Shown here piece by piece: positions 39,985 through 48,618 of a DNA stretch of 64,000 nt. Source of the DNA: JBGPQJ01 sp963709295 (GTDB lineage: Bacteria; Chloroflexota; Anaerolineae; Anaerolineales; Villigracilaceae); assembly GCA_963709295.1 (NCBI GenBank), contig CAVPVW010000008.1, positions 806,001 to 870,000 on the forward strand. Reading direction: 5' to 3'. Each line of letters starts with the position of its first letter. The first letter of the stretch is position 1. Made by a program: the position numbers and the translations under genes. The notes under the pieces are model-generated. The model had not been told where the DNA came from. It saw only the letters and a program-made list of their open reading frames with translations, and did not search any database.

Positions 39985-42805
39985 AATCTCATCCCATGTC
40001 AATCATATCGGTGCTCACTCACCTTTCCTGGCACGGCTTCGTTCCATCCGAATTTCAAACGTGCATAATCCCTTGAATCGACACCATTTCCCAAGACGGC
40101 TGAAACAGATCGGGTTGATCCTTGCCTTGCTGCTTGCTGCTATCAGTCAATGGCAGCTCCTCAAGAATCCAGAAGCGCCCGGCTGGGCATTGACGGGTTA
40201 TGGTATTGCCGCCATTATTTTTGTGTTGTTATCCTGGAAAATCCCCATTGAAGAACAGGAAGCACCCTTTCCCGCCATCCATTTCCAGTTGGTAAGAAAG
40301 CGCATTTGGATTGTTGCAGGCTTGTTGGCAGCAAGCGCGGCTGTCGGCTTATTCACCATGATGAACATGGATCGGGAAAACACAGGACCGGGCGACTATG
40401 GATTGATCCTGGCGTGGTGGACAAGCATTCTTTTTTACATAACAGCCATCCTTGTTTTGGCGCAGTGGCATTGGCCAACCCGAACAAGGCTGTTAGCTTG
40501 GTGGCAAGCCAATTGGAAGGAATCGCTGCTCCTTTTCTGCCTGGCCGTTGCTGCCTTTTCGGTGCGATTCATCGACTTGCCCTGGTTGCCTTACGCCATG
40601 CGAAACGATGAAGGGCTGGTCGGCTTATCTGCCTTCGAAATTTTAAGCGGGGAAAAAACCAACTTCTTCACAGCCAGCTGGGCAGCAGAACCTGTCTGGT
40701 CTTTTGTTCCCAATGCGGTCGCAATTTCTCTCTTAGGGAACAACCTGAGCGCGCTCCGCCTGGTAAGCGTCATGACCGGGGTGCTTGCAGTCATTGGTCT
40801 GTATCTGTTGGCGAGAGAGGCATTTGGCCGCGAGGTGGCCTTCCTGGCAGCGTTGGGATTGGTAGGGCTTGCCTGGCACATCCACTTCAGCCGGTTGGCG
40901 GTGCACAACATCGTCGATTCGCTGACTTCAGCGGCAGCCTTGTGGCTCACCTACCGGGCATTGCGGCGCGGACAGGTGACGGACTACCTTTGGGCTGGTC
41001 TCATTACGGGCTTGGCTGTCTATACCTACGTGGGAAGCAGGTTGGTTTTTCTTCTGATCCTTGGGGTGCTGGCCTTCAGTTGGCTGCGGCGTTCTGTGCA
41101 GTTGCAAACGCATTGGGCGCAATTTCTTGTTTTTACTGGCGCAGTGATGATCGTCGCCGGTCCCATGGTGGCTTTTTTCCTTTATCATTATGATCTTTTC
41201 ATGGCTCGAATGAATGATGTCGGTCTTTTGGCAAACGGCCGCCTGGAACAATTGGCCATCGACATGGGATTAAGCATATCCGCCGCACTGCTCTCCCAAT
41301 TTTCAAAATCCACGCTTGTCTTTGTGGCTGAGGCAGCGCATGTGCAATTCTTCAACTCACCGCGCCCCTATTTCCCTGCAGCCACCTCCATTTTTCTAAT
41401 ACTCGGACTGGCCTACGCCACCTGGCGAGTCCGCGAGTCCCGCTACTTTGCTGTGATTTTCTGGTTTTGGATCGTGGTCATTCTCGGCAGTACGCTGACC
41501 TATGGCCCGCCAAGTCATCAGCGTATGCTCATGGCCGCCCCTGCTGCGGTCCTGCTGGTGGCGCTCGGTCTTTGGCAGGCAGCCAGGCTCGCCGAACATC
41601 TTGGGATTCTGCCTTACAAAGTGGGGCTGGCGCTTTGCGTGATTATCATGGGAGTTGGCAGTTTTCAAGGCATCGCGCACTATTTTGGGGAATATCGATC
41701 CGGACATTACGCAGAGGATCCAGCCGAAGAATTTTCCCACGAAACATCCCTCGCCCTTATGGCTCTTGGGCCAGACTATCGGTTGATTGTCATCGGGGCT
41801 CCGATGCTGAGTGTAAAAGGTCATGCCAACTTTGGCTACCTTGCAAAGGGATATGACCAAATGGATTTCGACACCGTGCGACCCGAATCGCTGGTCACCC
41901 TGCCGCTGGATAAGGGCATTTTGTTCACCGCTATTCCAATGCGTGTGAATGACTTGAAAAAGATCGCCCAATGGCTGCCTGGGGGTGAATGGACGGATGT
42001 CCCACGGCGGTATCAACCCGACAAGATCTCCTATCACGCCTATCGGGTCAGCCCTGAAATCGCAGCCGCTGCGCTGGTAAATCAAACCGCATCGGTCGAT
42101 CCCTATGAGGATGTCGTTGTCTCGCCGGATGGCAAGTTCTCAGCAAAGCTGCGAGTCAATTGGGCGGACCTGAACGAAAAACCTGTCATTGAGATATGGG
42201 ATAAAAATGGTTCTCCGCTCTGGGAAGTCGAATATCAATTTCCGGAAGTCAGCCGGTTGTCCTTGTTGGCAATTCATGGCTGGGCACCGGATAGCTCAAA
42301 AGTATATTTTTATTACCCTTTCTGGTATGAAGCGTGGTACACGATTTTTAAAGGCTCGCACTTGCAGTCAGTAGACCCTGATACTGGTGAAATAGAAGAT
42401 GTAATAGCGGGTTGCTGCATCGACTTCGCTTTTTCTGAAGATATGGACCGTATTGCTTACACGTCCGAAACCAGGGTGGGCATTAAAGACCTGGTCTCCG
42501 GCATTGATAAGAATGTCGAAATCCTGCCCCATACCTTCAGCCAGTCTGGTCGAATTTATTTATCCCCAAGCGGAGAAAAGGTTATTTTTCATACTCTCGA
42601 CGGAGACCTGGGACGGACCCTTTATTTGGATGCAATCTCGATGGAACAAAAAATCATCCTACAGGATTACCTCATCCAGGAGGTCGAATTTGACGGCTGG
42701 ACCGAGGGGGAGAACCCCCGCTTTAGAAAAGGGGATAAGATACTGATCATCGACCTGGATACGCTTGAACAAACGATCGTTGGGACAGCCACGCCGCAGC
42801 CGTAA
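39974..42805 (+). CDS. GT39-like membrane glycosyltransferase fused to a beta-propeller
   Basis: 943 residues. Residues 40-590 hold about twelve spans. The first large outside loop contains LPYAMRNDEGLVGLSAFEIL, with the Asp-Glu pair typical of GT-C/ArnT-PMT enzymes, and later LAWHIHFSRLAVHNIVDSLT. From about residue 700 there is a soluble domain with TolB/WD40-like blades (VVSPDGKFSAKLRVNW, HGWAPDSSKVYFYYP, YLSPSGEKVIFHTLDGDLG). The first part should move a sugar from a polyprenyl carrier; the propeller may bind the acceptor. GC is about 50%, well below the neighbours, suggesting transfer. No frameshift. Confidence 0.75.
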   Translation: MKIKISSHVNHIGAHSPFLARLRSIRISNVHNPLNRHHFPRRLKQIGLILALLLAAISQWQLLKNPEAPGWALTGYGIAAIIFVLLSWKIPIEEQEAPFPAIHFQLVRKRIWIVAGLLAASAAVGLFTMMNMDRENTGPGDYGLILAWWTSILFYITAILVLAQWHWPTRTRLLAWWQANWKESLLLFCLAVAAFSVRFIDLPWLPYAMRNDEGLVGLSAFEILSGEKTNFFTASWAAEPVWSFVPNAVAISLLGNNLSALRLVSVMTGVLAVIGLYLLAREAFGREVAFLAALGLVGLAWHIHFSRLAVHNIVDSLTSAAALWLTYRALRRGQVTDYLWAGLITGLAVYTYVGSRLVFLLILGVLAFSWLRRSVQLQTHWAQFLVFTGAVMIVAGPMVAFFLYHYDLFMARMNDVGLLANGRLEQLAIDMGLSISAALLSQFSKSTLVFVAEAAHVQFFNSPRPYFPAATSIFLILGLAYATWRVRESRYFAVIFWFWIVVILGSTLTYGPPSHQRMLMAAPAAVLLVALGLWQAARLAEHLGILPYKVGLALCVIIMGVGSFQGIAHYFGEYRSGHYAEDPAEEFSHETSLALMALGPDYRLIVIGAPMLSVKGHANFGYLAKGYDQMDFDTVRPESLVTLPLDKGILFTAIPMRVNDLKKIAQWLPGGEWTDVPRRYQPDKISYHAYRVSPEIAAAALVNQTASVDPYEDVVVSPDGKFSAKLRVNWADLNEKPVIEIWDKNGSPLWEVEYQFPEVSRLSLLAIHGWAPDSSKVYFYYPFWYEAWYTIFKGSHLQSVDPDTGEIEDVIAGCCIDFAFSEDMDRIAYTSETRVGIKDLVSGIDKNVEILPHTFSQSGRIYLSPSGEKVIFHTLDGDLGRTLYLDAISMEQKIILQDYLIQEVEFDGWTEGENPRFRKGDKILIIDLDTLEQTIVGTATPQP

Positions 42806-42896
42806 TCATTCGTTTATATAATTATCAGCCTTCAAAGCAAATCGAATATCAATATCCCCATGTAGCTCCTCAAAGAAATCTTCCGCACGGAAAGTC

Positions 42897-42946
42897 ATAG
42901 CAGCAAAGAGACCGCTGGGTAAACCCAGCGGTCTCTTTGCTGCTAT
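42897..42946. terminator. Bidirectional terminator, perfect 24-base stem
   Basis: A 24-base arm at 42897-42920 (begins ATAGCAGCAAAGAG) is perfectly complementary to 42923-42946 across a two-base loop. It separates the propeller-fused glycosyltransferase (+) from the ClbS-like gene (-). Confidence 0.8.
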
Positions 42947-42955
42947 CATCTTTTA

Positions 42956-43387
42956 TCAGGCGATGTCGTGGTCCTGCAGGTGCTCGACGACATCCGCATA
43001 CAGCCAGCTGGCGATTTTTTTGTTCTCAAAAGCATCATCCGGCAATTCGTGAACCAGCGCCGTAAAGCTGATGCGGGCAAGCTCAAATGAATTGATCACA
43101 TCCTGTTCATCGAGGTCGCTAAACCGCCTGACAGCCTGGGCGTTAAAAGCGTCCACCTCATACGACGCCCACCTGTATTCAGGATCCTTCAGGATGCCGT
43201 TAATGACCATCTCCCCCTCCTGCCACCAGGCGGTGACGTGACCCAGCAGGTCGGGGAAACGGGCAAACCCCTGTTTTGCGAGGAATTCCTCCTGCGCCTC
43301 GAGGGGCAGAGCGTGGAACCGGTCCACGTAGGTCGCCCAGCCGTTCTGCAAGGCATCGAGTGTTTGTTCGCGGGTGACTTCGGACAT
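42956..43387 (-). CDS. ClbS/DfsB-family four-helix protein
   Basis: 143 residues. VTREQTLDALQNGWATYVDR, then FPDLLGHVTAWWQEGEMVIN and WLYADVVEHLQDHDI, match the ClbS/DfsB (DUF1706) branch of the DinB superfamily. ClbS itself is a cyclopropane hydrolase protecting against colibactin, but most relatives have unknown roles and no colibactin genes are here. It starts 35 bases after the acyl-AMP-ligase stop, with AAGGAGG upstream. It may be the last gene of the acylation operon or an unrelated rider. Confidence 0.75.
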   Translation of the reverse strand: MSEVTREQTLDALQNGWATYVDRFHALPLEAQEEFLAKQGFARFPDLLGHVTAWWQEGEMVINGILKDPEYRWASYEVDAFNAQAVRRFSDLDEQDVINSFELARISFTALVHELPDDAFENKKIASWLYADVVEHLQDHDIA

Positions 43388-43422
43388 AGTGACCTCCTTG
43401 TTTACTCAATAAAATGAGACGC

Positions 43423-45135
43423 TTAGAAATTCTTTCCGTTTTCCTGCATTTCCTTCAGGAATTTCTCCCGGTTGGCGGAACGGGCGATCTTGCCGCTGGA
43501 GGTCTTCACCAGCCAATGCCTGCCCACGATGTGGACATACCGCAGGGCCACCGCTGAACCGCGCGTCACGCTAACGCGGATGCCCTCGGCAATCTTATCC
43601 CATTCGACGGGATCCCTGCCGTCCACCTCGGCCACGAGGACCACATCCTCCGTGCCGTTGGTTTCATTGAAGATTCCAAACGCGGAGGCACGCCCGGTAT
43701 GCACGCCGGGGACTTGATAAGCCAGCAATTCCAGATCCTGAGGATAGATGTTCTTGCCGCCGACAATGATGAGATCCTTCTTGCGCCCGGTGATGAAAAG
43801 TTCCCCGTCAACGAGATAACCAAAATCGCCGGTCAGGTACCAGCCGTCGATGAAAGCTTTTTCGTTCGCGTCGGGACGGTTGTAATAACCGGTGAGCATG
43901 CAGTCGCTCTGGACTGCCACCTCGCCCACCTGCCGGTCGGGCAGGTCGCGGCCTTTTGCGTCCACGACGCGGACTTCCGTGCCAGGGATGGGCCTGCCAC
44001 AGCCCAGCATGCGGACAGCCGCCTCCCCATCCTGCGCGGGGCGGGCGAGCTTTTCCTCCTGCAGGGAGGCGCGGTCCACATCTTCGAAGACGACGGGAGA
44101 GTCCACCCCGCCCTGCGTAACGGCGAAGACGTTTTCAGCCATGGCATAGCAGGTGGCCAGCGCCCCATAACGCAGCCCGCAACTCTTGAAGCGTTCGAAA
44201 AAGATTTGGTGCGACTCCCAGCGCACCGGCTCGGAGCAGTTCGAGACCAGCCGCCAGGAGGAAAGGTCCACGCCTTCGAGGTCGCGGTCGCGCACTTTCT
44301 GGGCGCAGAAATTGTAGGCAAAATTGGGCAGCCAGGAGAGCGTCCCCTTGTACTTGGATACCGCCTGCATCAAGCGGTAGGGCGCGCGGATCCAGTCGAA
44401 GGGCGACATGAGCACCAGCGGGTTTCCCATCAGGATGGGCATCAGCCAGCAGGCGATCAGGCCCATGTCGTGATAGAGCGGCAGCCAGGAGACGAAAACA
44501 TCCTCCCGGTTCAAGTGGATCGTCTTGGCATAGCTGGTCAACTGGTGGTAAACCGCCCCATGCGAAAGCGCCACGCCTTTCTGCAAGCCGGTGGTGCCGG
44601 AGGAGTGCTGGAGCAGCGCAATGTCATCGGGCTTGCATTTCATCCCGCCCAGGGAAGCAAACTCGAGAAGGTATGAATCGCCCGACAGGTTTGAGATATC
44701 AACCTGGTCGCTGACGATCAACGCCCGCACGGAGTCCTCACCCGGCTTGAGGGCGGCACGCACCTCCGGCTCGAACTCGCGATAGGTGATGATGCAAGTT
44801 GGTTGGGTGACGGAGACCAGCGCAGCCAGGTCCGCCCGGTAGCGCTCGGGCAGCAGCTTCTCGGTCAGGAACGGCATGATGGACGGGATGGCGCCATGCA
44901 GGACCGCCCCGTAGTAGGCATAGAGCAGGTCGATGCCATGCTGCAGGATGAGCAGGACCACCTCTCCCGGGCGGATGCCTTCCGCGGTGAGGACGCCGGC
45001 ATACCTTTCCGCGCCGTGAAGAAGCTCGCGATAGGTCACCGGCCGGTCGGGCTGGCCGGTATGCAGGAGGGTGATGCAAATCTTATCGGGCGTGTTCTCG
45101 TAATGCCCGTTAAGCAGCTCGCAAAAAGTCTGCAT
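43423..45135 (-). CDS. Fatty-acyl-AMP-ligase-like adenylating enzyme
   Basis: 570 residues of the ANL superfamily. The enzyme would activate a carboxylic acid as acyl-AMP and load the adjacent carrier protein. Motifs: P-loop LLQHSSGTTGLQKGVALSH, LYHDMGLIACWLMPI, CYAMAENVFAVTQGG, GWYLTGDFGYLVDGEL, GRKKDLIIVGGKNIYPQDLE, and the C-terminal Lys in TSSGKIARSANREKFL. LPLYHDMGLI and CSEPVR are typical of fatty-acyl-AMP ligases rather than acyl-CoA synthetases or DltA. The ATG lies 3 bases after the carrier-protein stop. Position in the cluster corresponds to DltA. Confidence 0.88.
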   Translation of the reverse strand: MQTFCELLNGHYENTPDKICITLLHTGQPDRPVTYRELLHGAERYAGVLTAEGIRPGEVVLLILQHGIDLLYAYYGAVLHGAIPSIMPFLTEKLLPERYRADLAALVSVTQPTCIITYREFEPEVRAALKPGEDSVRALIVSDQVDISNLSGDSYLLEFASLGGMKCKPDDIALLQHSSGTTGLQKGVALSHGAVYHQLTSYAKTIHLNREDVFVSWLPLYHDMGLIACWLMPILMGNPLVLMSPFDWIRAPYRLMQAVSKYKGTLSWLPNFAYNFCAQKVRDRDLEGVDLSSWRLVSNCSEPVRWESHQIFFERFKSCGLRYGALATCYAMAENVFAVTQGGVDSPVVFEDVDRASLQEEKLARPAQDGEAAVRMLGCGRPIPGTEVRVVDAKGRDLPDRQVGEVAVQSDCMLTGYYNRPDANEKAFIDGWYLTGDFGYLVDGELFITGRKKDLIIVGGKNIYPQDLELLAYQVPGVHTGRASAFGIFNETNGTEDVVLVAEVDGRDPVEWDKIAEGIRVSVTRGSAVALRYVHIVGRHWLVKTSSGKIARSANREKFLKEMQENGKNF

Positions 45136-45138
45136 GCT

Positions 45139-45384
45139 CTATTTGCGGGATTGGATCAACGCCGCCAGTTGGTTAAGGGTGTCGAAGGTGGAGGCGTTCA
45201 ATTCGGTATCATCGATCCGCACGCCGAAGGTGTCCTCGACGTACAGGCCCAGGTCCACCAGGTGAAAGGAATTGATCAACCCGCTGGAGAGCAGGGCCTC
45301 GTCGGGGCTGATGCCTCGATCGGGCTGCTTGAGAATTTCACCAGCGATGTATTTCGAAAGGACAGGAATGATATCGTCGGTCAC
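45139..45384 (-). CDS. Acyl carrier protein
   Basis: 81 residues, starting at GTG 45384 after AAGGAG. DDIIPVLSKYIAGEILKQPD, then the attachment region ALLSSGLINSFHLVDLGLYV, where Ser in INSF takes the place of the DSL serine for phosphopantetheine. DTFGVRIDDTELNASTFDTL follows the carrier-protein helix III/IV pattern. Located 3 bases before the adenylating enzyme and 57 bases after the SGNH/propeller gene on the same strand. It corresponds to DltC in the proposed system. Confidence 0.88.
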   Translation of the reverse strand: MTDDIIPVLSKYIAGEILKQPDRGISPDEALLSSGLINSFHLVDLGLYVEDTFGVRIDDTELNASTFDTLNQLAALIQSRK

Positions 45385-45441
45385 AAAGGGCTCCTTGCAA
45401 CGGATTGAAAGCGAGTGCAATTTTATCGCGCATTTACGCGT

Positions 45442-47458
45442 TTATGGGCGCGGCAGCCAGAGGGCGTTATTGACGTACAGGAACTCGCCGGCACCCAGAC
45501 CGAGGGCGGTGGTGTAGTCTGTCACATAACCGGAGGCGGCATCCAGTACCTGAAGCCGTATCGAGGTGTTCAACTCCTGCCCATCCGTGCCAAGCCATAT
45601 CAATGATTTGCCGTCAGGCGACCAGACCACGCGCGGATAAAGCAACAGCTGTGGGGAAAGTTGCCGCATGACATAGGTGTTCACATTCACCAGATACTTC
45701 AATCCGCCGGTCACGCGGCCGGCATAGTCGCTGCGCTGGGCCATGTGAACAGCCACGGATTTGCCATCTAGTGACCAGGCAAGGTCGGCTAGCACATCCC
45801 CGGGCAATGGGTAGGAGCGCAATGGGAGTGCCATCGGATTTGGCAAAGGCCAGGTTGCTTCTGTTTTCCGGAAGCGCCTCGGCGTAGGCGATCACCGAAC
45901 TGTCGGGGGAAATTTGCGGGTGCGCGAAGTCCTTGAGCGGCCGGCTGAGCAAGGATTCCAAGTCTGTGATCCATGCACCGGCCGGGCTGCATTCCGTGAG
46001 AGCCTGGCACGAGCCACTTTCCCACGTGATGAAGTTGCCGTCCGTGGAGGGATAAATCTCGATGGGCGCTGTATCCGTGGGAATGACCGTCAGCCCGGAG
46101 CCGTCCGCTTGCAACAAGGCCAGGGCCGCACCCTCATCCTGTCGCATGACAAAAGCAATGCGACCATCCGGAAGCCAGAGCGCGCCGCGCCCACCCAGCG
46201 AATAGAACTGGTCAGTCAACAGGGTCAGGGATGAGCCGTCGGTGCGGTAAAGGGAATCGCCCAGGCTGACCAGCAATTGCTTCCCATCGGGGGAAGCCGA
46301 CTGCAGGGTGAATCCGGAGCCGAGCAGTTGGGCAGACTTTTCCGCGTCGGGATCGAACAGATAAATACCGCGCGATTCATACCCGGTTCCGGCGCGTGCC
46401 AGCACATCGAAGACGATCCGGTCCTTGCTGGCTGCCAGCGATGGACCATCGGCAGGCACAGGCAGTAATTCCGCAGCCAGGGTGGGAGCCAACGTAGCGG
46501 TAGGCAGCGGAGCGCCTAAGGCGGCGGTCGCATCGCGCAGCCCGCGCCAGAGGCTGTCCAATGCCTGCAGGGCAGAGAAACTGCGCGTGCCCCAGGCCTC
46601 GGTGGAGATGTGGAAACCGTCCGCGCGTTTCTCATCCATGCCGTGGTTGGGCAAAGGCTGCACCGCTGCCCAGAAATTCCACAAGGGCAGGTCGTATTCG
46701 TCAGCCAGGCGGGCGGTCGCCAGGTTCAGGCTGTGATTTCCTTCCACGTTATCCGCCTTGGTGGCCAGGATGGGCACCGCGCCATGGGCGATGATGGTAT
46801 CAAGGATGCGGCGCATCAGGGCTTCGTATTGTTCGGGTGTGCGCCCGTTCCACCAAACCTCGAGACTGACGAAAACAATGCTTGGCTTGGTAATCCGCAG
46901 TTCGCATTCCAGTGGGTTCTCTCCCGCCAGGCAGACTTTGGGGTCCGCCCACAGGGGTGAAAGCACCGCTGCGGCGTTGAATCCTCCGCGCACCGCCTGG
47001 CCGTCTGTGTTGAAATGACCGGAGAAGTTGTCTATCGTCTCTTTAAGATAAGCAGTATCCTCTCCAAGTTTGTAACGTGTCGGGAGGTCGAAATAACCCA
47101 TGAAGGATTCTTTGATGCTCTGGCAGTCGCCCACCTTGGAGAAGGCGCGGGGATCGTTGCCCATGGCAAGCCCTTGACGGTAAATCTCGATGGCGCGGTC
47201 CGTGACCGCAGGGATGACCGGCCACTTCTTCCACTCTTCAGGTGCGAGGCGAGGGATGGGCGTGGCTCCTTCCTCCGCAGTGGGAGCCGGCGTGGTGCTT
47301 GGAGCCAGCGTGGGAGCTACAATCGTCTCGGGGGGCGGAGCCAGATCCTGGGTAGGTGTGACAGGAGCGGTTTCTGAAACCGCAGTTGGCGTTGCAGAAT
47401 TGCAGCCTGCAAGGAAAATAGTAATTGCACAGAAAACAATTAACATTCTTTTTAGCAT
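45442..47458 (-). CDS. Lipoprotein with SGNH-like and beta-propeller domains (one frameshift)
   Basis: About 671 residues. MLKRMLIVFCAITIFLAGCN is a lipoprotein signal, then a Pro/Thr-rich linker of about 50 residues. Residues 80-310 look like an SGNH-hydrolase relative: KVGDCQSIKESFMGYFD near the front, the SLEVWWNGRTPEQYEALMRR helix, and the late DGFHISTEAWG with catalytic-type Asp and His. Block I reads GDCQS rather than GDSxS, so activity is uncertain. A TolB-like propeller follows (LQSASPDGKQLLVSLGDSLY; HPQISPDSSVIAYAEALPEN). Near 45838 the frame shifts; the second frame finishes the propeller (VVWSPDGKSLIWLGTDGQEL) and ends at 45442. Placed in the acylation operon. Confidence 0.72.
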
Positions 47459-47504
47459 CGGTGTGCTCGTCGTGATCAGGATGTCAGCCTTTTTGAGGGG
47501 ATTA

Positions 47505-48617
47505 TCATGGACATATTTGCGAAAGAATCGCCTGTTCCAGGCGTTCAGCGAGGATGGCTTCGCCGGCCGGCGTCAGGTGGATGGCACTGTTGGTGTAATA
47601 CGAGACATCAGGAATAAGGTCCCAGAGATCAAGATATTGCCAGTCATTTTTCAAGGCTTTAGAGGTCATGGACTGCCTCCATTGATCGTAAGCCCAACGC
47701 GGATAAAAGAAATTGTAACGCAGGTCGCTGTTCTCACCGCCACTGATGAGCATCGGCTGGTTGAACAGGATGACCGGCACGTCGCCGGCAGCCGAGATTC
47801 CGGCTGAGAGAACTTCAAACGCCAGTAGGGATTCATCCAGCTCGGGCGGCTGGAAATCATGGAAACTCTCGTCGGCCTCGAAATCGACCTGGGCGGGAGT
47901 GTAATCGTCGGGGTAGGATTGGTCAATGCCGGTGGCTGACCAGAGCACGCCGTACAACTGCAGGCGGATCAAATCTGCCAGGGCGCGGCGCTGACCGATG
48001 ATCGTCCGATCCCAGAACGCCGGACGGACGAGGGCCGGATCGCTCGGCTCGAAAGACAGGTCGTAACGGGCGATCAACTCGTCCACGTGAGCGGCGTTGT
48101 TGGCCACAATGGGTGTGGTCAACTGCTTGTCGAGGGGGAAGGATTCAAGGGTCACGCCCCATAGGATGAGGTCCGGGTCGTAGCGCAGGGCATAATCCAG
48201 AACCATCAGGTCCTTGGTCAAGGAAATGGTAGGGTAACCGAGGTTGTAAACGTGAACCTGTTTTCCATCGCAGGTGGTTAACCCGGCAGCATTGAGCTGA
48301 CCGGCCAGCGACTCTTCCGGGTGTTGGAGTGTCCCCCACACGGACGAATCGCCGATGACGATCACGCGGTACTCGTCCTCAGGCTTTGGTCCGGCGGCAA
48401 TGAGGTGCGAGGCGAACATGGCATCCAGATCGAAGAGACTCAGGTTATAGGATTGGGCGGAATCCTCACCGAAGGGGAATCGCTCACGTCCGGCGAACAG
48501 GCGGTTGTAGAGCGATAGGTTTCCCAGGCCGGCAGGCACGGCCATGAAGGCAAAGTTGATGACGAAAAATATCGCCAAACCCTTCAGGAGAACGTTACGG
48601 AGAAAACGGAAGTCCAT
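47505..48617 (-). CDS. Membrane-anchored SGNH protein (DltD/AlgJ-like)
   Basis: 370 residues. One N-terminal span (LLKGLAIFFVINFAFMAVPA) anchors an external SGNH domain: block I VIVIGDSSVWGTLQHPEESL contains the nucleophile Ser, and the final block SAIHLTPAGEAILAERL the His. The Asp three residues before that His is Ser here, so the acid member may come from elsewhere. DltD, AlgJ and AlgX share this architecture and accept acyl groups from the MBOAT partner. The ATG at 48617 is 1 base from the MBOAT stop, implying coupled translation. Confidence 0.82.
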   Translation of the reverse strand: MDFRFLRNVLLKGLAIFFVINFAFMAVPAGLGNLSLYNRLFAGRERFPFGEDSAQSYNLSLFDLDAMFASHLIAAGPKPEDEYRVIVIGDSSVWGTLQHPEESLAGQLNAAGLTTCDGKQVHVYNLGYPTISLTKDLMVLDYALRYDPDLILWGVTLESFPLDKQLTTPIVANNAAHVDELIARYDLSFEPSDPALVRPAFWDRTIIGQRRALADLIRLQLYGVLWSATGIDQSYPDDYTPAQVDFEADESFHDFQPPELDESLLAFEVLSAGISAAGDVPVILFNQPMLISGGENSDLRYNFFYPRWAYDQWRQSMTSKALKNDWQYLDLWDLIPDVSYYTNSAIHLTPAGEAILAERLEQAILSQICP

Positions 48618-48618
48618 A

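Noticed and set aside
42956..43387. Colibactin self-resistance function for the ClbS-like gene
   Set aside because: Only the fold is shared; there are no colibactin genes, and the family is widespread with other unknown roles.
43423..45384. Reading the ligase and carrier protein as the start of a lipopeptide or polyketide pathway
   Set aside because: No condensation, ketosynthase or thioesterase module is present in the window, and the same-strand neighbours are MBOAT and SGNH proteins.
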